64,000 nt of DNA from Enterobacteriaceae bacterium RIT691 (lineage in GTDB: Bacteria > Pseudomonadota > Gammaproteobacteria > Enterobacterales > Enterobacteriaceae): NCBI GenBank assembly GCA_009668205.1, contig WJYM01000006.1:1-64000 (forward strand). Reading direction: 5' to 3'. The position numbers and the translations under genes are program-made. Below, in pieces: positions 56,505 through 64,000 of the stretch. Under the pieces are notes generated by a model that saw nothing but the letters and a program-made list of their open reading frames with translations, ran no database searches and was not told where the DNA came from. The stretch's first letter is position 1. Every line of letters starts with the position of its first letter.

Positions 56505-57644
56505 CAGCACCACGAAACACAACCCACCGAAAATCAGCCCCCAAAACGCCGACCCAATCCCGGCCAACGTGACACCGCTGGCGGTCACCAGAAAGGTGAC
56601 AATCGCCGCGTCACGTTCGTTTTCTTTCGCCAGCGCCTGCACCAGGCTGCCGCTGATAGTGCCCAGTAACGCCAGTCCGGCCAGCATCTGGATCCAGGCG
56701 ACAGGTAATGCCGCCATCAGCGAGGTGATTGAGCCGCCAAAAATGCCCGCCAGAAGATAGAACACACCCGCCGCGGCGGCGGCTTTCCAGCGCTCCGCCG
56801 GATCGGGATGGGCTTCCGGGCTTTGGCAAATCGCGGCGGTGATCGCCGCGATACAGATGGAATAGACGCCAAACGGGGCAAAAAGCAGCGCAATTCCGCT
56901 GGTCACCACGATCAGGGCCGAAACCGGCGCCGTGTAGCCCGACGCTTTCAGGGTGGCGATGCCGGGGGCATTCTGCGAGGCCATCGTGACCAGAAACAGA
57001 GGCACGCTGACGCTCAGCGCCAGCGAGGCGCTAAATTCAGGCTTGATATAGTGGGGCAGGACAAACGAGAAATGCAGCACGCTGCTGTCGATTTCGCCGC
57101 CAGCCAGCGCCACAGCGCTGCCCACCAGCAAGGCCGCGATGACGGCATATCTCGGCGCAAAGGCTTTAAACACCAGCCAGACGGCCAGCATACTGCCGCA
57201 CAGTAACAGATTTTGCTGAAGACTGGTGAAGGCCTGCAAACCAAAGCGTAACAGGATCCCGGCCAGCATGGCGGCAGCCAGCGAATGCGGAATGACTTTC
57301 ATCAAGCGGGCGAACACGCCGGTGAGTCCGCAGAAGAGGGTAAGCGCGCTGGCAACGATAAAAACACCGATGGCCTGATTGAGCGTCACGCCCTGTAAAC
57401 CGCTGACTAACAGCGCCGCCCCTGGGGTCGACCACGCGGTGAGGATCGGCACTTTACGCCAGAGCGTGAGTATCAACGTGCTGACACCCATTGCCAGCCC
57501 TAATGCCGTCATCCATCCCGCGATGGTTTGAGGCTCTGCGCCCGCGGTTGCTGCCGCCTGCCAGATAATGGCGGCCGAGCTGGCATAACCGACAAGCACC
57601 GCCACAAAACCGGCCAGCAGCGTTGAAACAGGGAAATTGCGCAT
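56484..57644 (-). CDS. benE: BenE-family transporter (YdcO)
   Basis: A 386-residue inner-membrane protein orthologous to E. coli YdcO (391), of the benzoate:H+ symporter family with about 12 helices. Family motifs include SSAAIIWQAAATAGA near the start and TMASQNAPGIATLKASGY. Benzoate is the substrate of Acinetobacter BenE; for the enteric protein it is unproven. The ATG at 57644 is preceded by AGGACACG; the frame extends further upstream into the operator. Divergent from sutR. Confidence 0.9.
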   Translation of the reverse strand: MRNFPVSTLLAGFVAVLVGYASSAAIIWQAAATAGAEPQTIAGWMTALGLAMGVSTLILTLWRKVPILTAWSTPGAALLVSGLQGVTLNQAIGVFIVASALTLFCGLTGVFARLMKVIPHSLAAAMLAGILLRFGLQAFTSLQQNLLLCGSMLAVWLVFKAFAPRYAVIAALLVGSAVALAGGEIDSSVLHFSFVLPHYIKPEFSASLALSVSVPLFLVTMASQNAPGIATLKASGYTAPVSALIVVTSGIALLFAPFGVYSICIAAITAAICQSPEAHPDPAERWKAAAAAGVFYLLAGIFGGSITSLMAALPVAWIQMLAGLALLGTISGSLVQALAKENERDAAIVTFLVTASGVTLAGIGSAFWGLIFGGLCFVVLSLTRRA

Positions 57645-57651
57645 CGTGTCC

Positions 57652-57707
57652 TCTTGTGCGTTATAACGTCCACGGCACGATAACATTGAGCGTTTTAACG
57701 CACAAGA
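57652..57707. promoter_or_regulatory. Divergent benE/sutR operator
   Basis: TCTTGTGCGTTATAACG (57652-57668) and CGTTTTAACGCACAAGA (57691-57707) are 17-bp inverted repeats with one mismatch. Each carries a CGTTWTAACG core, itself nearly or fully palindromic. Sited between benE and sutR, this is the likely SutR binding region controlling both genes. Confidence 0.65.
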
Positions 57708-57735
57708 AGGTAAACTGGATAAATAAGGAGCTTTC

Positions 57736-58278
57736 ATGAATATTGCACATCATCTGGCATCAACGCTGAAAACCCTGCGCCAGGAGCGCGAATGGAGCCT
57801 GTCTAAACTTGCCGAAGAGACGGGGGTGTCAAAGGCGATGCTGGGACAGATTGAACGTAATGAATCCAGCCCTACGGTGGCGACGCTGTGGAAAATCGCG
57901 ACGGGCCTGAACGTGCCTTTCTCGGTGTTCATCATCGCCCCAGAAAGTGAGCGTGAGGCGTTCGACCCTCAGCAGCAGGCGATGGTCGTGACGCCGATAT
58001 TTCCCTGGGATCCCGTTCTGCACTTTGACCACTTTGCGATTACCCTGGCTCCGGGGGCGCTCAGCGAGTCGTCTGCCCATGAGGCTGGCGTTATCGAGCA
58101 CGTGGTGACCATTACCGGGACGCTGGAAATGTGTATCGACGGGCGTTGGCAGCCGGTGCCGGAAGGGGAAGGGCTGCGTTTTGCCGGAGACAGACCTCAC
58201 GCCTACAGAAACAGCACCGACAGCAGCGTGCTCTTCCATTCGCTTATCCACTATCCAAAAGAAAAAGCCGCAGACTGA
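57736..58278 (+). CDS. sutR: SutR (YdcN), XRE-cupin regulator
   Basis: A 180-residue regulator (E. coli 178). The N-terminal XRE helix-turn-helix is EWSLSKLAEETGVSKAMLGQ, then IERNESSPTVATLWKIATGL. The C-terminal cupin covers residues about 100-170 (GVIEHVVTITGTLEMCIDG, HSLIHYP). E. coli SutR regulates sulfur-utilisation genes. AAGGAG precedes the ATG. Divergent from benE with a shared inverted-repeat operator. Confidence 0.93.
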   Translation: MNIAHHLASTLKTLRQEREWSLSKLAEETGVSKAMLGQIERNESSPTVATLWKIATGLNVPFSVFIIAPESEREAFDPQQQAMVVTPIFPWDPVLHFDHFAITLAPGALSESSAHEAGVIEHVVTITGTLEMCIDGRWQPVPEGEGLRFAGDRPHAYRNSTDSSVLFHSLIHYPKEKAAD

Positions 58279-58500
58279 GCTGCGGCAAACACGACGACTT
58301 CGTGACAAGTTACAACGTGACGAGGAAAAATCCGGAATACGCAGTGACTGTAACGGTCTGCCGCTTCGGCTGGAAATAACTTTTTGTTCAATGGGTTGCC
58401 AAAAAGCAGAAATTGCCGGTCAGGCGCGGATGGAAAATGATTTCGCCGGGCGGCAGTTCTGACTACAATAGCCGCCATTTTGATCCAACGGATAATAACG

Positions 58501-60465
58501 ATGCGCCTGCAAAACCATCATCTTGAACTCCTGAGCCCGGCACGTGATGCCAGCATTGCCCGTGAAGCGATTCTTCACGGTGCCGATGCGGTGTACATTG
58601 GCGGTCCTGGCTTCGGGGCCCGTCATAATGCCAGCAACAGCCTGAGCGACATCAGCGAGCTGGTGCCTTTCGCCCATCGCTACGGCGCCAAGGTGTTTGT
58701 GACCATTAACACCATTCTTCATGATGATGAACTGGAGCCAGCGCAGAAGCTGATTACCGATCTGTATCAGACCGGCGTGGATGCGCTGATCGTTCAGGAT
58801 ATGGGGATCATGGAGCTGGATCTGCCGCCGATTGAGCTGCACGCCAGTACCCAGTGTGATATTCGCAGTGTGGAAAAGGCGAAATTCCTCTCAGAGGCGG
58901 GCTTCAGCCAGATCGTTCTGGCGCGTGAGCTGAATCTGGAGCAAATCAAAGCCATCCACGAATCAACCGATGCCACGATCGAATTCTTTATTCATGGCGC
59001 GCTGTGCGTGGCCTATTCCGGTCAGTGCTACATTTCTCACGCGCAAACCGGGCGCAGTGCCAACCGCGGCGACTGCTCACAGGCTTGCCGTCTGCCGTAT
59101 ACCCTGAAAGACGATCAGGGGCGCGTCGTAGCCTATGAAAAACACCTGCTGTCGATGAAAGACAACGATCAGACCGCCAACCTTGGCGCGCTGGTTGATG
59201 CGGGCGTGCGTTCCTTCAAAATTGAAGGCCGCTACAAAGACATGAGCTACGTAAAGAACATCACCGCGCATTATCGGCAGATGCTCGATAAGATTATTGA
59301 AGATCGCGGCGATCTGGCGCGTTCTTCTGCAGGCCGTACCGAACATTTCTTTATTCCGTCGACCGATAAAACCTTCCACCGTGGCAGCACCGACTATTTC
59401 GTGAATGCGCGAAAAGGCGATATCGGGGCGTTCGATTCACCGAAATTTATCGGCCTGCCGGTGGGCGAAGTGCTGAAAGTCGCGAAAGATCACCTCGACG
59501 TTGAAGTGACCGAACCGCTGGCGAACGGCGACGGCCTGAACGTGATGATCAAGCGTGAAATTGTTGGCTTCCGTGCCAATACCGTGGAAAAAACGGGCGA
59601 AAATCGCTATCGCGTGTGGCCGAACGAAATGCCTGCGGATCTGCATAAAGTCCGTCCGCATCAGGCGCTGAACCGCAACCTCGATCACAACTGGTCGCAG
59701 GCGCTGACCAAAACGTCCAGCGAACGACGTATCGCGGTGGATATCGAACTTGGTGGCTGGCAGGAACAGCTGATCCTGACCATGACCAGCGAAGACGGTG
59801 TCAGCGTGACGCATACGCTCGACGGTAACTTTGAAGAAGCGTCGAACCCGGAAAAAGCGCTGAGCAATCTGCAGGACGGCATCGCCAAACTCGGGCAGAC
59901 CATTTATTACCCGCGCGAGGCGAAGGTGACGCTGCCCGGTGCGCTGTTCGTGCCAAACAGTCTGTTGAATCAGTTCCGCCGCGAAACGGCAGAGATGCTG
60001 GATGCCGCCCGCCTGGCGAACTATCAGCGCGGCAGCCGTAAACCGGTGGCCGTGCCTGCGCCGGTCTATCCGGAAACGCATCTGACGTTCCTGTCTAACG
60101 TCTACAACCATAAAGCACGTGAATTCTATCAGCGCTATGGCGTGCAGCTCATCGACGCGGCGTATGAAGCGCATGAAGAGAAGGGCGATGTGCCGGTGAT
60201 GATCACCAAACACTGCCTGCGCTTTGCCTTTAACCTGTGTCCAAAACAGGCGAAAGGCAATATCAAGAGCTGGAAAGCGACGCCGATGCAGCTGATGCAC
60301 GGTGATGAAGTGCTGACCCTGAAATTTGACTGCCGTCCATGCGAGATGCACGTCGTCGGTAAAATCAAAAATCATATTCTGAAGATGCCGCATGCGGGTA
60401 GCGTGGTGGCCTCGGTCAGCCCAGAAGAGTTGATGAAAACCCTGCCGAAGCGCAAAGGCGTCTGA
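58501..60465 (+). CDS. rlhA: 23S rRNA 5-hydroxycytidine C2501 synthase
   Basis: A 654-residue U32-peptidase-family enzyme orthologous to E. coli RlhA/YdcP (653), which hydroxylates C2501 of 23S rRNA using prephenate-derived chemistry and iron. The family core is ELHASTQCDIRSVEKAKFL, with cysteine-rich SGQCYISHAQTGRSANRGDC followed by SQACRLPY, and two further Cys motifs in NLCPKQAKG and CRPCEMHVVGK. The start at 58501 is the E. coli-equivalent ATG; in-frame codons to 58480 are discounted. Confidence 0.94.
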   Translation: MRLQNHHLELLSPARDASIAREAILHGADAVYIGGPGFGARHNASNSLSDISELVPFAHRYGAKVFVTINTILHDDELEPAQKLITDLYQTGVDALIVQDMGIMELDLPPIELHASTQCDIRSVEKAKFLSEAGFSQIVLARELNLEQIKAIHESTDATIEFFIHGALCVAYSGQCYISHAQTGRSANRGDCSQACRLPYTLKDDQGRVVAYEKHLLSMKDNDQTANLGALVDAGVRSFKIEGRYKDMSYVKNITAHYRQMLDKIIEDRGDLARSSAGRTEHFFIPSTDKTFHRGSTDYFVNARKGDIGAFDSPKFIGLPVGEVLKVAKDHLDVEVTEPLANGDGLNVMIKREIVGFRANTVEKTGENRYRVWPNEMPADLHKVRPHQALNRNLDHNWSQALTKTSSERRIAVDIELGGWQEQLILTMTSEDGVSVTHTLDGNFEEASNPEKALSNLQDGIAKLGQTIYYPREAKVTLPGALFVPNSLLNQFRRETAEMLDAARLANYQRGSRKPVAVPAPVYPETHLTFLSNVYNHKAREFYQRYGVQLIDAAYEAHEEKGDVPVMITKHCLRFAFNLCPKQAKGNIKSWKATPMQLMHGDEVLTLKFDCRPCEMHVVGKIKNHILKMPHAGSVVASVSPEELMKTLPKRKGV

Positions 60466-60467
60466 TC

Positions 60468-60558
60468 TTAATTGCGGATGGCGCTGCGCTTATCCGGCCT
60501 ACACATTCCATCGCAACGGTGACGTGTAGGCCGGGCAAACAACGTGCCGCCCGGCAAT
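60468..60558. repeat. REP pair after rlhA
   Basis: GCGGATGGCGCTGCGCTTATCCGGCC, split into its arms, and GTAGGCCGGGCAAACAACGTGCCGCCCGGCA form an inverted REP pair between the convergent rlhA and cytochrome operons. Confidence 0.8.
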
Positions 60559-60565
60559 AGAAGGC

Positions 60566-60691
60566 TTAAGACTTAAACCCCGCCGCACTCATCAGCAAAC
60601 GGAAAAACATCCCCACCGCCGAGAGCGCCAGCACGCTCCCTCCCCACAGCACGACCAGCCAGAAAAGGCGTTTGTAAAGAGGTTGTTGCAT
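60566..60691 (-). CDS. DUF2474 small membrane subunit of the bd oxidase operon
   Basis: A 41-codon gene encoding MQQPLYKRLFWLVVLWGGSV and continuing LALSAVGMFFRLLMSAAGFKS. It is a single-helix protein of the DUF2474 family, which is found at the end of CioAB-type cytochrome bd operons, by analogy to CydX of CydAB. Its ATG overlaps the cioB stop codon by one base (TGATG), implying coupled translation. The position and sequence make it a real gene despite its size. Confidence 0.85.
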   Translation of the reverse strand: MQQPLYKRLFWLVVLWGGSVLALSAVGMFFRLLMSAAGFKS

Positions 60692-61701
60692 CAGTGATAC
60701 CCCTCACCAGGTTGAACCTTGCCGCGAAACACGTAGTAGCTCCAGAAGGTGTAGACCAGAATAATCGGCACGATAAGTAGCGCGCCAACCAGCATAAAGC
60801 CCTGGCTTTGCGCGGGCGCTGCCGCCTGCCACAGGGTAATATTCGGGGGAATAAGATGAGGCCAGATGCTGATCCCAAGGCCGCTAAACCCAAGGGAAAT
60901 CAGCCCCAGCGTGAGCAGAAATGGCGTGGCGTGATATTTCGGGTTTTCCAGCGAACACCACAGCATGACGGCGATTGCGACGGTCAACACCGGAACCGGT
61001 AACAGGTACCACAGATTGGGCAGACTGAACCAGCGTGCAGCAATGGCCGGATGGGCCAGCGGCGTCCACAGGCTGATGATGGCAATCACCACCAGCATGA
61101 TGACCACCAGCGAGCGTGAAAGCGTCCGCATCAGTTGCTGCAGCGGATTTTCACTTTTCATCACCAGCCAGGTTGCACCGAGCAGAGCATAGGCCATCAC
61201 CAAACCAACACCGCAGAACAGGGTGAACGGCGTTAGCCAGTCGAACGGGCCGCCGGCAAACGTGCGGTCCACGACCGGAAAACCATTTAACACCGCCCCC
61301 ACCACGACGCCCTGGCTGAAGGTGGCCGCAATCGATCCACCGACAAATGCGCGATCCCAGAACGGGCGGTGCGACGGCGTGGCCTTAAAGCGGAATTCAA
61401 ACGCGACACCACGGAAAATAAGACCGATCAGCATAATGGTGAGCGGTATGGTCAATGCATCAATGATCACCGCATAGGCCAGCGGAAATGCGCCGAACAG
61501 GCCCGCGCCGCCCAGCACCAGCCAGGTTTCATTACCATCCCAGACCGGCGCAACGCTGTTGACCATCACGTCACGATCTTCGGCCTCACGCACAAACGGA
61601 AACAGAATGCCGATCCCCAAATCGAAGCCATCCATCACGATGTACATCAGGGTGGCAAACACGATGATCACAAACCAAATAACCGATAAATCGATACCCA
61701 T
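60691..61701 (-). CDS. cioB: Cytochrome bd-type quinol oxidase subunit II (CioB)
   Basis: A 336-residue membrane subunit with eight or nine helices. The start MGIDLSVIWFVIIVFATLMY and the motif DGFDLGIGILFPF are CydB-family signatures, with APVWDGNETWLVLGG following. It is shorter than CydB (379), matching the cyanide-insensitive branch. The start overlaps the cioA stop by one base (TAATG). Confidence 0.9.
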   Translation of the reverse strand: MGIDLSVIWFVIIVFATLMYIVMDGFDLGIGILFPFVREAEDRDVMVNSVAPVWDGNETWLVLGGAGLFGAFPLAYAVIIDALTIPLTIMLIGLIFRGVAFEFRFKATPSHRPFWDRAFVGGSIAATFSQGVVVGAVLNGFPVVDRTFAGGPFDWLTPFTLFCGVGLVMAYALLGATWLVMKSENPLQQLMRTLSRSLVVIMLVVIAIISLWTPLAHPAIAARWFSLPNLWYLLPVPVLTVAIAVMLWCSLENPKYHATPFLLTLGLISLGFSGLGISIWPHLIPPNITLWQAAAPAQSQGFMLVGALLIVPIILVYTFWSYYVFRGKVQPGEGYH

Positions 61702-63095
61702 TAGTGCGTCTCCTTCTGATAGGCGTCAATGGCGGCAGAGAGCGGACGGGCAGGCGTGCCGTGCGGCTCGGGCTGGTGATCCTGTGGCCCTTTTCGAATC
61801 AGCCGAATCATGTAGCTGTAACCCACGCCAAACACCGACATGTAGACCACGAAGAAGCTCAGCAGGCTAACGCTCATGTGCAAGTTGCCATGCGCCGATA
61901 CGGCATCGGCCGTGCGCTGCAGACCATAAACCACCCACGGCTGGCGGCCCACTTCGGTGGTGACCCAGCCCGCCAGAATCGCAATCAGACCCGTTGGCCC
62001 CATCCAGACGGCGAAATGCAGGAAAGGGCGGTTGGTATAAAGCCGCTGGCCTTTGCGCAGCCACACGGACAGGACGCCGAGTAACAGCATCAGGCCGCCA
62101 AGCCCGGCCATCACGCGGAAGGACCAGAACACTATCGTGGAATTGGGTCTGTCTTCTTTGGCGAACGCTTTCAGCGCCGGCACTTGTTTATCGAGGCTGT
62201 GGGTGAGGATCAGACTGCCTAACGCCGGGATCTCAAGCCCATAGCGCGTGCGTTCCTGCTCCATATCAGGCCAGCCAAAAATCAGTAACGGCGTGGGTTC
62301 ACCGGGTGTGTTTTCCCAGTGCCCCTCAATGGCCGCGATTTTCGCCGGCTGGTGTTTAAGGGTATTCAGGCCGTGCATATCACCGACCAGCGCCTGCACC
62401 GGCGCAATAATCAGCGTCATCCATAGCGCCATGGAAAACATCGCCCGAATCGCGGGCTGGTCGTTGCCGCGCAGCAGATGCCATGCTGCGGAGGCCGCCA
62501 CAAACAGCGCGCTGCTGAGAAAGGCCGCGATCGTCATATGCAGCAGGCGGTAGGGGAATGAAGGGTTGAAGATCACGGCAAACCAGTCGACGGGCACCAC
62601 CTGACCGTTGACGATTTCATAGCCCTGCGGCGTCTGCATCCAGCTATTTGACGCAAGGATCCAGAAGGTGGACATCAGCGTTCCCAGCGCCACCATGCAG
62701 GTGGAGAAGAAGTGCAGGCCGGGGCCGACTTTATTCCAGCCAAACAGCATCACCCCGAGAAAACCGGCTTCAAGGAAGAATGCGGTCAGCACTTCATAGG
62801 TCAGCAGCGGCCCGGTAATGCTGCCGGCAAACTGTGAAAAGCCGCTCCAGTTGGTGCCAAACTGGTACGCCATCACCAGCCCCGACACCACGCCCATACC
62901 AAAATTGACGGCAAAGATCTTCGACCAGAAGGTCCAGAGTGAGCGCCAGAGCGGGTTTTTGGTTTTTAGCCACAGCCCTTCGAGAACCGCAAGATAGCTG
63001 GCCAGGCCGATGGTAATGGCGGGAAAAATAATGTGAAACGACACCGTGAACGCAAATTGAATGCGCGCAAGGTGAAAAGCATCAAGACCGAACAT
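61701..63095 (-). CDS. cioA: Cytochrome bd-type quinol oxidase subunit I (CioA)
   Basis: A 464-residue haem-bearing subunit that oxidises quinol and reduces oxygen to water. The proximal haem-b595 histidine is in FTVSFHIIFP, the b558 ligands lie in RLLHMTIAAFL and the downstream Met region, and the GRQPWVVYG motif is intact. A short quinol-binding (Q) loop and no C-terminal extension place it in the CioA rather than E. coli CydA class (522). The ATG at 63095 has GGAGG 5 bp upstream; the TTG twelve bases before is discounted. First gene of cioA-cioB-DUF2474. Confidence 0.9.
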   Translation of the reverse strand: MFGLDAFHLARIQFAFTVSFHIIFPAITIGLASYLAVLEGLWLKTKNPLWRSLWTFWSKIFAVNFGMGVVSGLVMAYQFGTNWSGFSQFAGSITGPLLTYEVLTAFFLEAGFLGVMLFGWNKVGPGLHFFSTCMVALGTLMSTFWILASNSWMQTPQGYEIVNGQVVPVDWFAVIFNPSFPYRLLHMTIAAFLSSALFVAASAAWHLLRGNDQPAIRAMFSMALWMTLIIAPVQALVGDMHGLNTLKHQPAKIAAIEGHWENTPGEPTPLLIFGWPDMEQERTRYGLEIPALGSLILTHSLDKQVPALKAFAKEDRPNSTIVFWSFRVMAGLGGLMLLLGVLSVWLRKGQRLYTNRPFLHFAVWMGPTGLIAILAGWVTTEVGRQPWVVYGLQRTADAVSAHGNLHMSVSLLSFFVVYMSVFGVGYSYMIRLIRKGPQDHQPEPHGTPARPLSAAIDAYQKETH

Positions 63096-63424
63096 GCCAG
63101 CCTCCAAAGAGAAAAGATAACAGTTCGATTTTAAGCGTGGTTATGTGCAACTGATATATACAGAGCGCGCGCTTTGGATGATAACAGTCTGCGCTTAGCA
63201 GATTCCGGGCAAGGGGAATGAACGCTTTGTGGGAAAGGGGGGTAAAGCGGCGATAATTTATTAATGGATAAGATTTATCCACCTTTATATTAACCCTGCT
63301 TATAGTAACGTTTGAAACAATAGTCTCAAATGATACTCTTTGCCGTGATTAATCCCCTCTTGTCAGGGATGGTTCGCTATTACTCAACCCTCCCGGATAT
63401 TACTTTGTGTGGTCATTCATTATT
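63096..63424. other. Divergent promoter region, cioA/ytcA
   Basis: No gene is seen. The 17-bp palindrome TGGATAA-GAT-TTATCCA (63265-63281) is the main feature. AT-rich stretches around 63290-63350 could hold the ytcA promoter, and GC-rich sequence near 63150-63240 precedes cioA. Confidence 0.55.
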
Positions 63425-63685
63425 ATGAAAAATAATTCGCATCGGCTGTGGATCATTGCATCTGCATTCACATTAAGTGCCTGCTCAATATCACCTTCGG
63501 TCCCTATTTTGGGGGCGGCATTCCCCGACTGGTTATTCTGTCTGATCGGCGGAATCAGCCTGACCTGGCTTCTGCATGGGCTCAGCAGTCAAGACTGGCG
63601 GGCCCGAATGCTCCCGCATGCGGTATGCTATCCCCTTATTTCGGCAACACTTTCTATGCTGTTGTGGTTATTCATTTTCAGCTAA
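63425..63685 (+). CDS. ytcA: YtcA-family small lipoprotein
   Basis: An 86-residue protein. A signal segment ends in the lipobox LSAC, followed by SISPSVPILGAAFPDWLFC and two membrane helices. It matches E. coli YtcA, which heads the ytcA-mdtNOP efflux operon, in pattern (CSxSPxxPxxGAxxPxWxFC). No clear ribosome site precedes the ATG at 63425; a GTG at 63407 is the alternative. Followed by mdtN. Confidence 0.82.
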   Translation: MKNNSHRLWIIASAFTLSACSISPSVPILGAAFPDWLFCLIGGISLTWLLHGLSSQDWRARMLPHAVCYPLISATLSMLLWLFIFS

Positions 63686-63701
63686 CGGGCAGGCAATAAT
63701 T

Positions 63702-64000
63702 ATGTTTAAAAATAACCCTAAATCGTTTTTATTTTTGCTTGGCATAATAACCGCGGTGACGCTGGCTGTGGTTATTTGGCGAATAGATGCGCGTCCACGA
63801 ACGGACGATGCCTATGTGTACGCCGACACAATTACGGTATCACCGGAAGTGAATGGCAGAATAATTTCCCAGCCGGTTAAAGATAATCAACGGGTGCATA
63901 AAAACGACCTGTTATTCCGGATCGATCCGCGTCCGTATCAGGCCGCTCTGGCACAGGCAGAGGCAAAACTGGCGGGTCTGAATCGCCAGATTGAGTTAAC
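63702..64000 (+). CDS. mdtN: Membrane fusion protein MdtN, 5' part
   Basis: A partial gene running off the window: 99 codons. A membrane helix (FLFLLGIITAVTLAVVIW) is followed by a HlyD/EmrA-type N-terminus: DARPRTDDAYVYADTITVSP, EVNGRIISQPVKDNQRVHKN and LLFRIDPRPYQAALAQAEAK. It is the periplasmic adaptor of an MdtNOP-type efflux pump. Start at ATG 63702, 16 bp after ytcA. Confidence 0.88.
   Translation, partial: MFKNNPKSFLFLLGIITAVTLAVVIWRIDARPRTDDAYVYADTITVSPEVNGRIISQPVKDNQRVHKNDLLFRIDPRPYQAALAQAEAKLAGLNRQIEL

Noticed and set aside
63448-63699. Second plus-strand frame of 83 codons overlapping ytcA
   Set aside because: It is out of frame with ytcA, which has a clear lipobox and family match; the alternative has neither.

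Overview
The window reads as a chromosomal segment of an enteric bacterium (Enterobacteriaceae). Gene order and protein identity follow the E. coli tynA-paa and azoR-hrpA-ydcF-aldA-gapC-cybB-ydcJ-opgD-rimL-ydcK-tehAB-ydcL-ydcO-sutR-rlhA regions closely, but several genes that K-12 lacks are inserted. The protocatechuate dioxygenase genes, the CioAB-type bd oxidase and the ytcA-mdtN start suggest Enterobacter or a close relative (Lelliottia, Leclercia). That genus assignment is inference; no rRNA or tRNA gene is present to anchor it.

Layout. 0-3 kb: a two-gene operon of exported DUF1254/DUF1214 proteins, one with a Sec and one with a Tat signal. 3.1-4.6 kb: a membrane diguanylate cyclase. 4.7-6.5 kb: an accessory patch with a P4-like satellite-phage immunity remnant, repetitive extragenic palindromes and a toxin-first HigBA module. 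6.6-22.5 kb: tynA and the complete phenylacetate catabolon (paaZ, paaABCDEFGHIJK, paaXY), turning aromatic amines and phenylacetate into acetyl-CoA and succinyl-CoA. 22.6-24.6 kb: mesD-mesX, a folate-independent, oxygen-linked methionine synthase pair. 25-38 kb: azoR, hrpA, 117-bp tandem repeats, an O-methyltransferase, an efflux-gene remnant, ydcF, aldA, a GFA-fold gene, an acyltransferase, an intact gapC and cybB. 37-41 kb: pcaQ-pcaGH (protocatechuate ring cleavage) and ydcJ/hglS. 41-46.6 kb: a SymE-like toxin with a LexA-like box, then a LysR regulator, a YdhS-like flavoprotein, a PLP aminotransferase and an orphan amino-acid-binding protein. 46.8-60.5 kb: opgD, an atypical SDR with a divergent LysR gene, rimL, ydcK, tehAB, ydcL, a DMT exporter, an AraC regulator, benE, sutR and rlhA. 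60.5-64 kb: a cyanide-insensitive-type cytochrome bd operon with a 41-codon DUF2474 gene, then ytcA and the start of mdtN.

Theme. Much of the segment is aerobic aromatic and amine catabolism: TynA yields phenylacetaldehyde, Paa degrades phenylacetyl-CoA, and PcaGH opens protocatechuate. PaaJ can cleave beta-ketoadipyl-CoA from both routes, but the pca genes between PcaGH and that thiolase are not in the window. The most unexplained unit is the 42-46.6 kb cluster, where an identical 20-bp element followed by the same inverted repeat (TGTCAT-N7-ATGACA) lies upstream of both the lysR gene and the ydhS/aminotransferase divergent promoter. This suggests a dedicated regulon for an unidentified amino-acid-like substrate.
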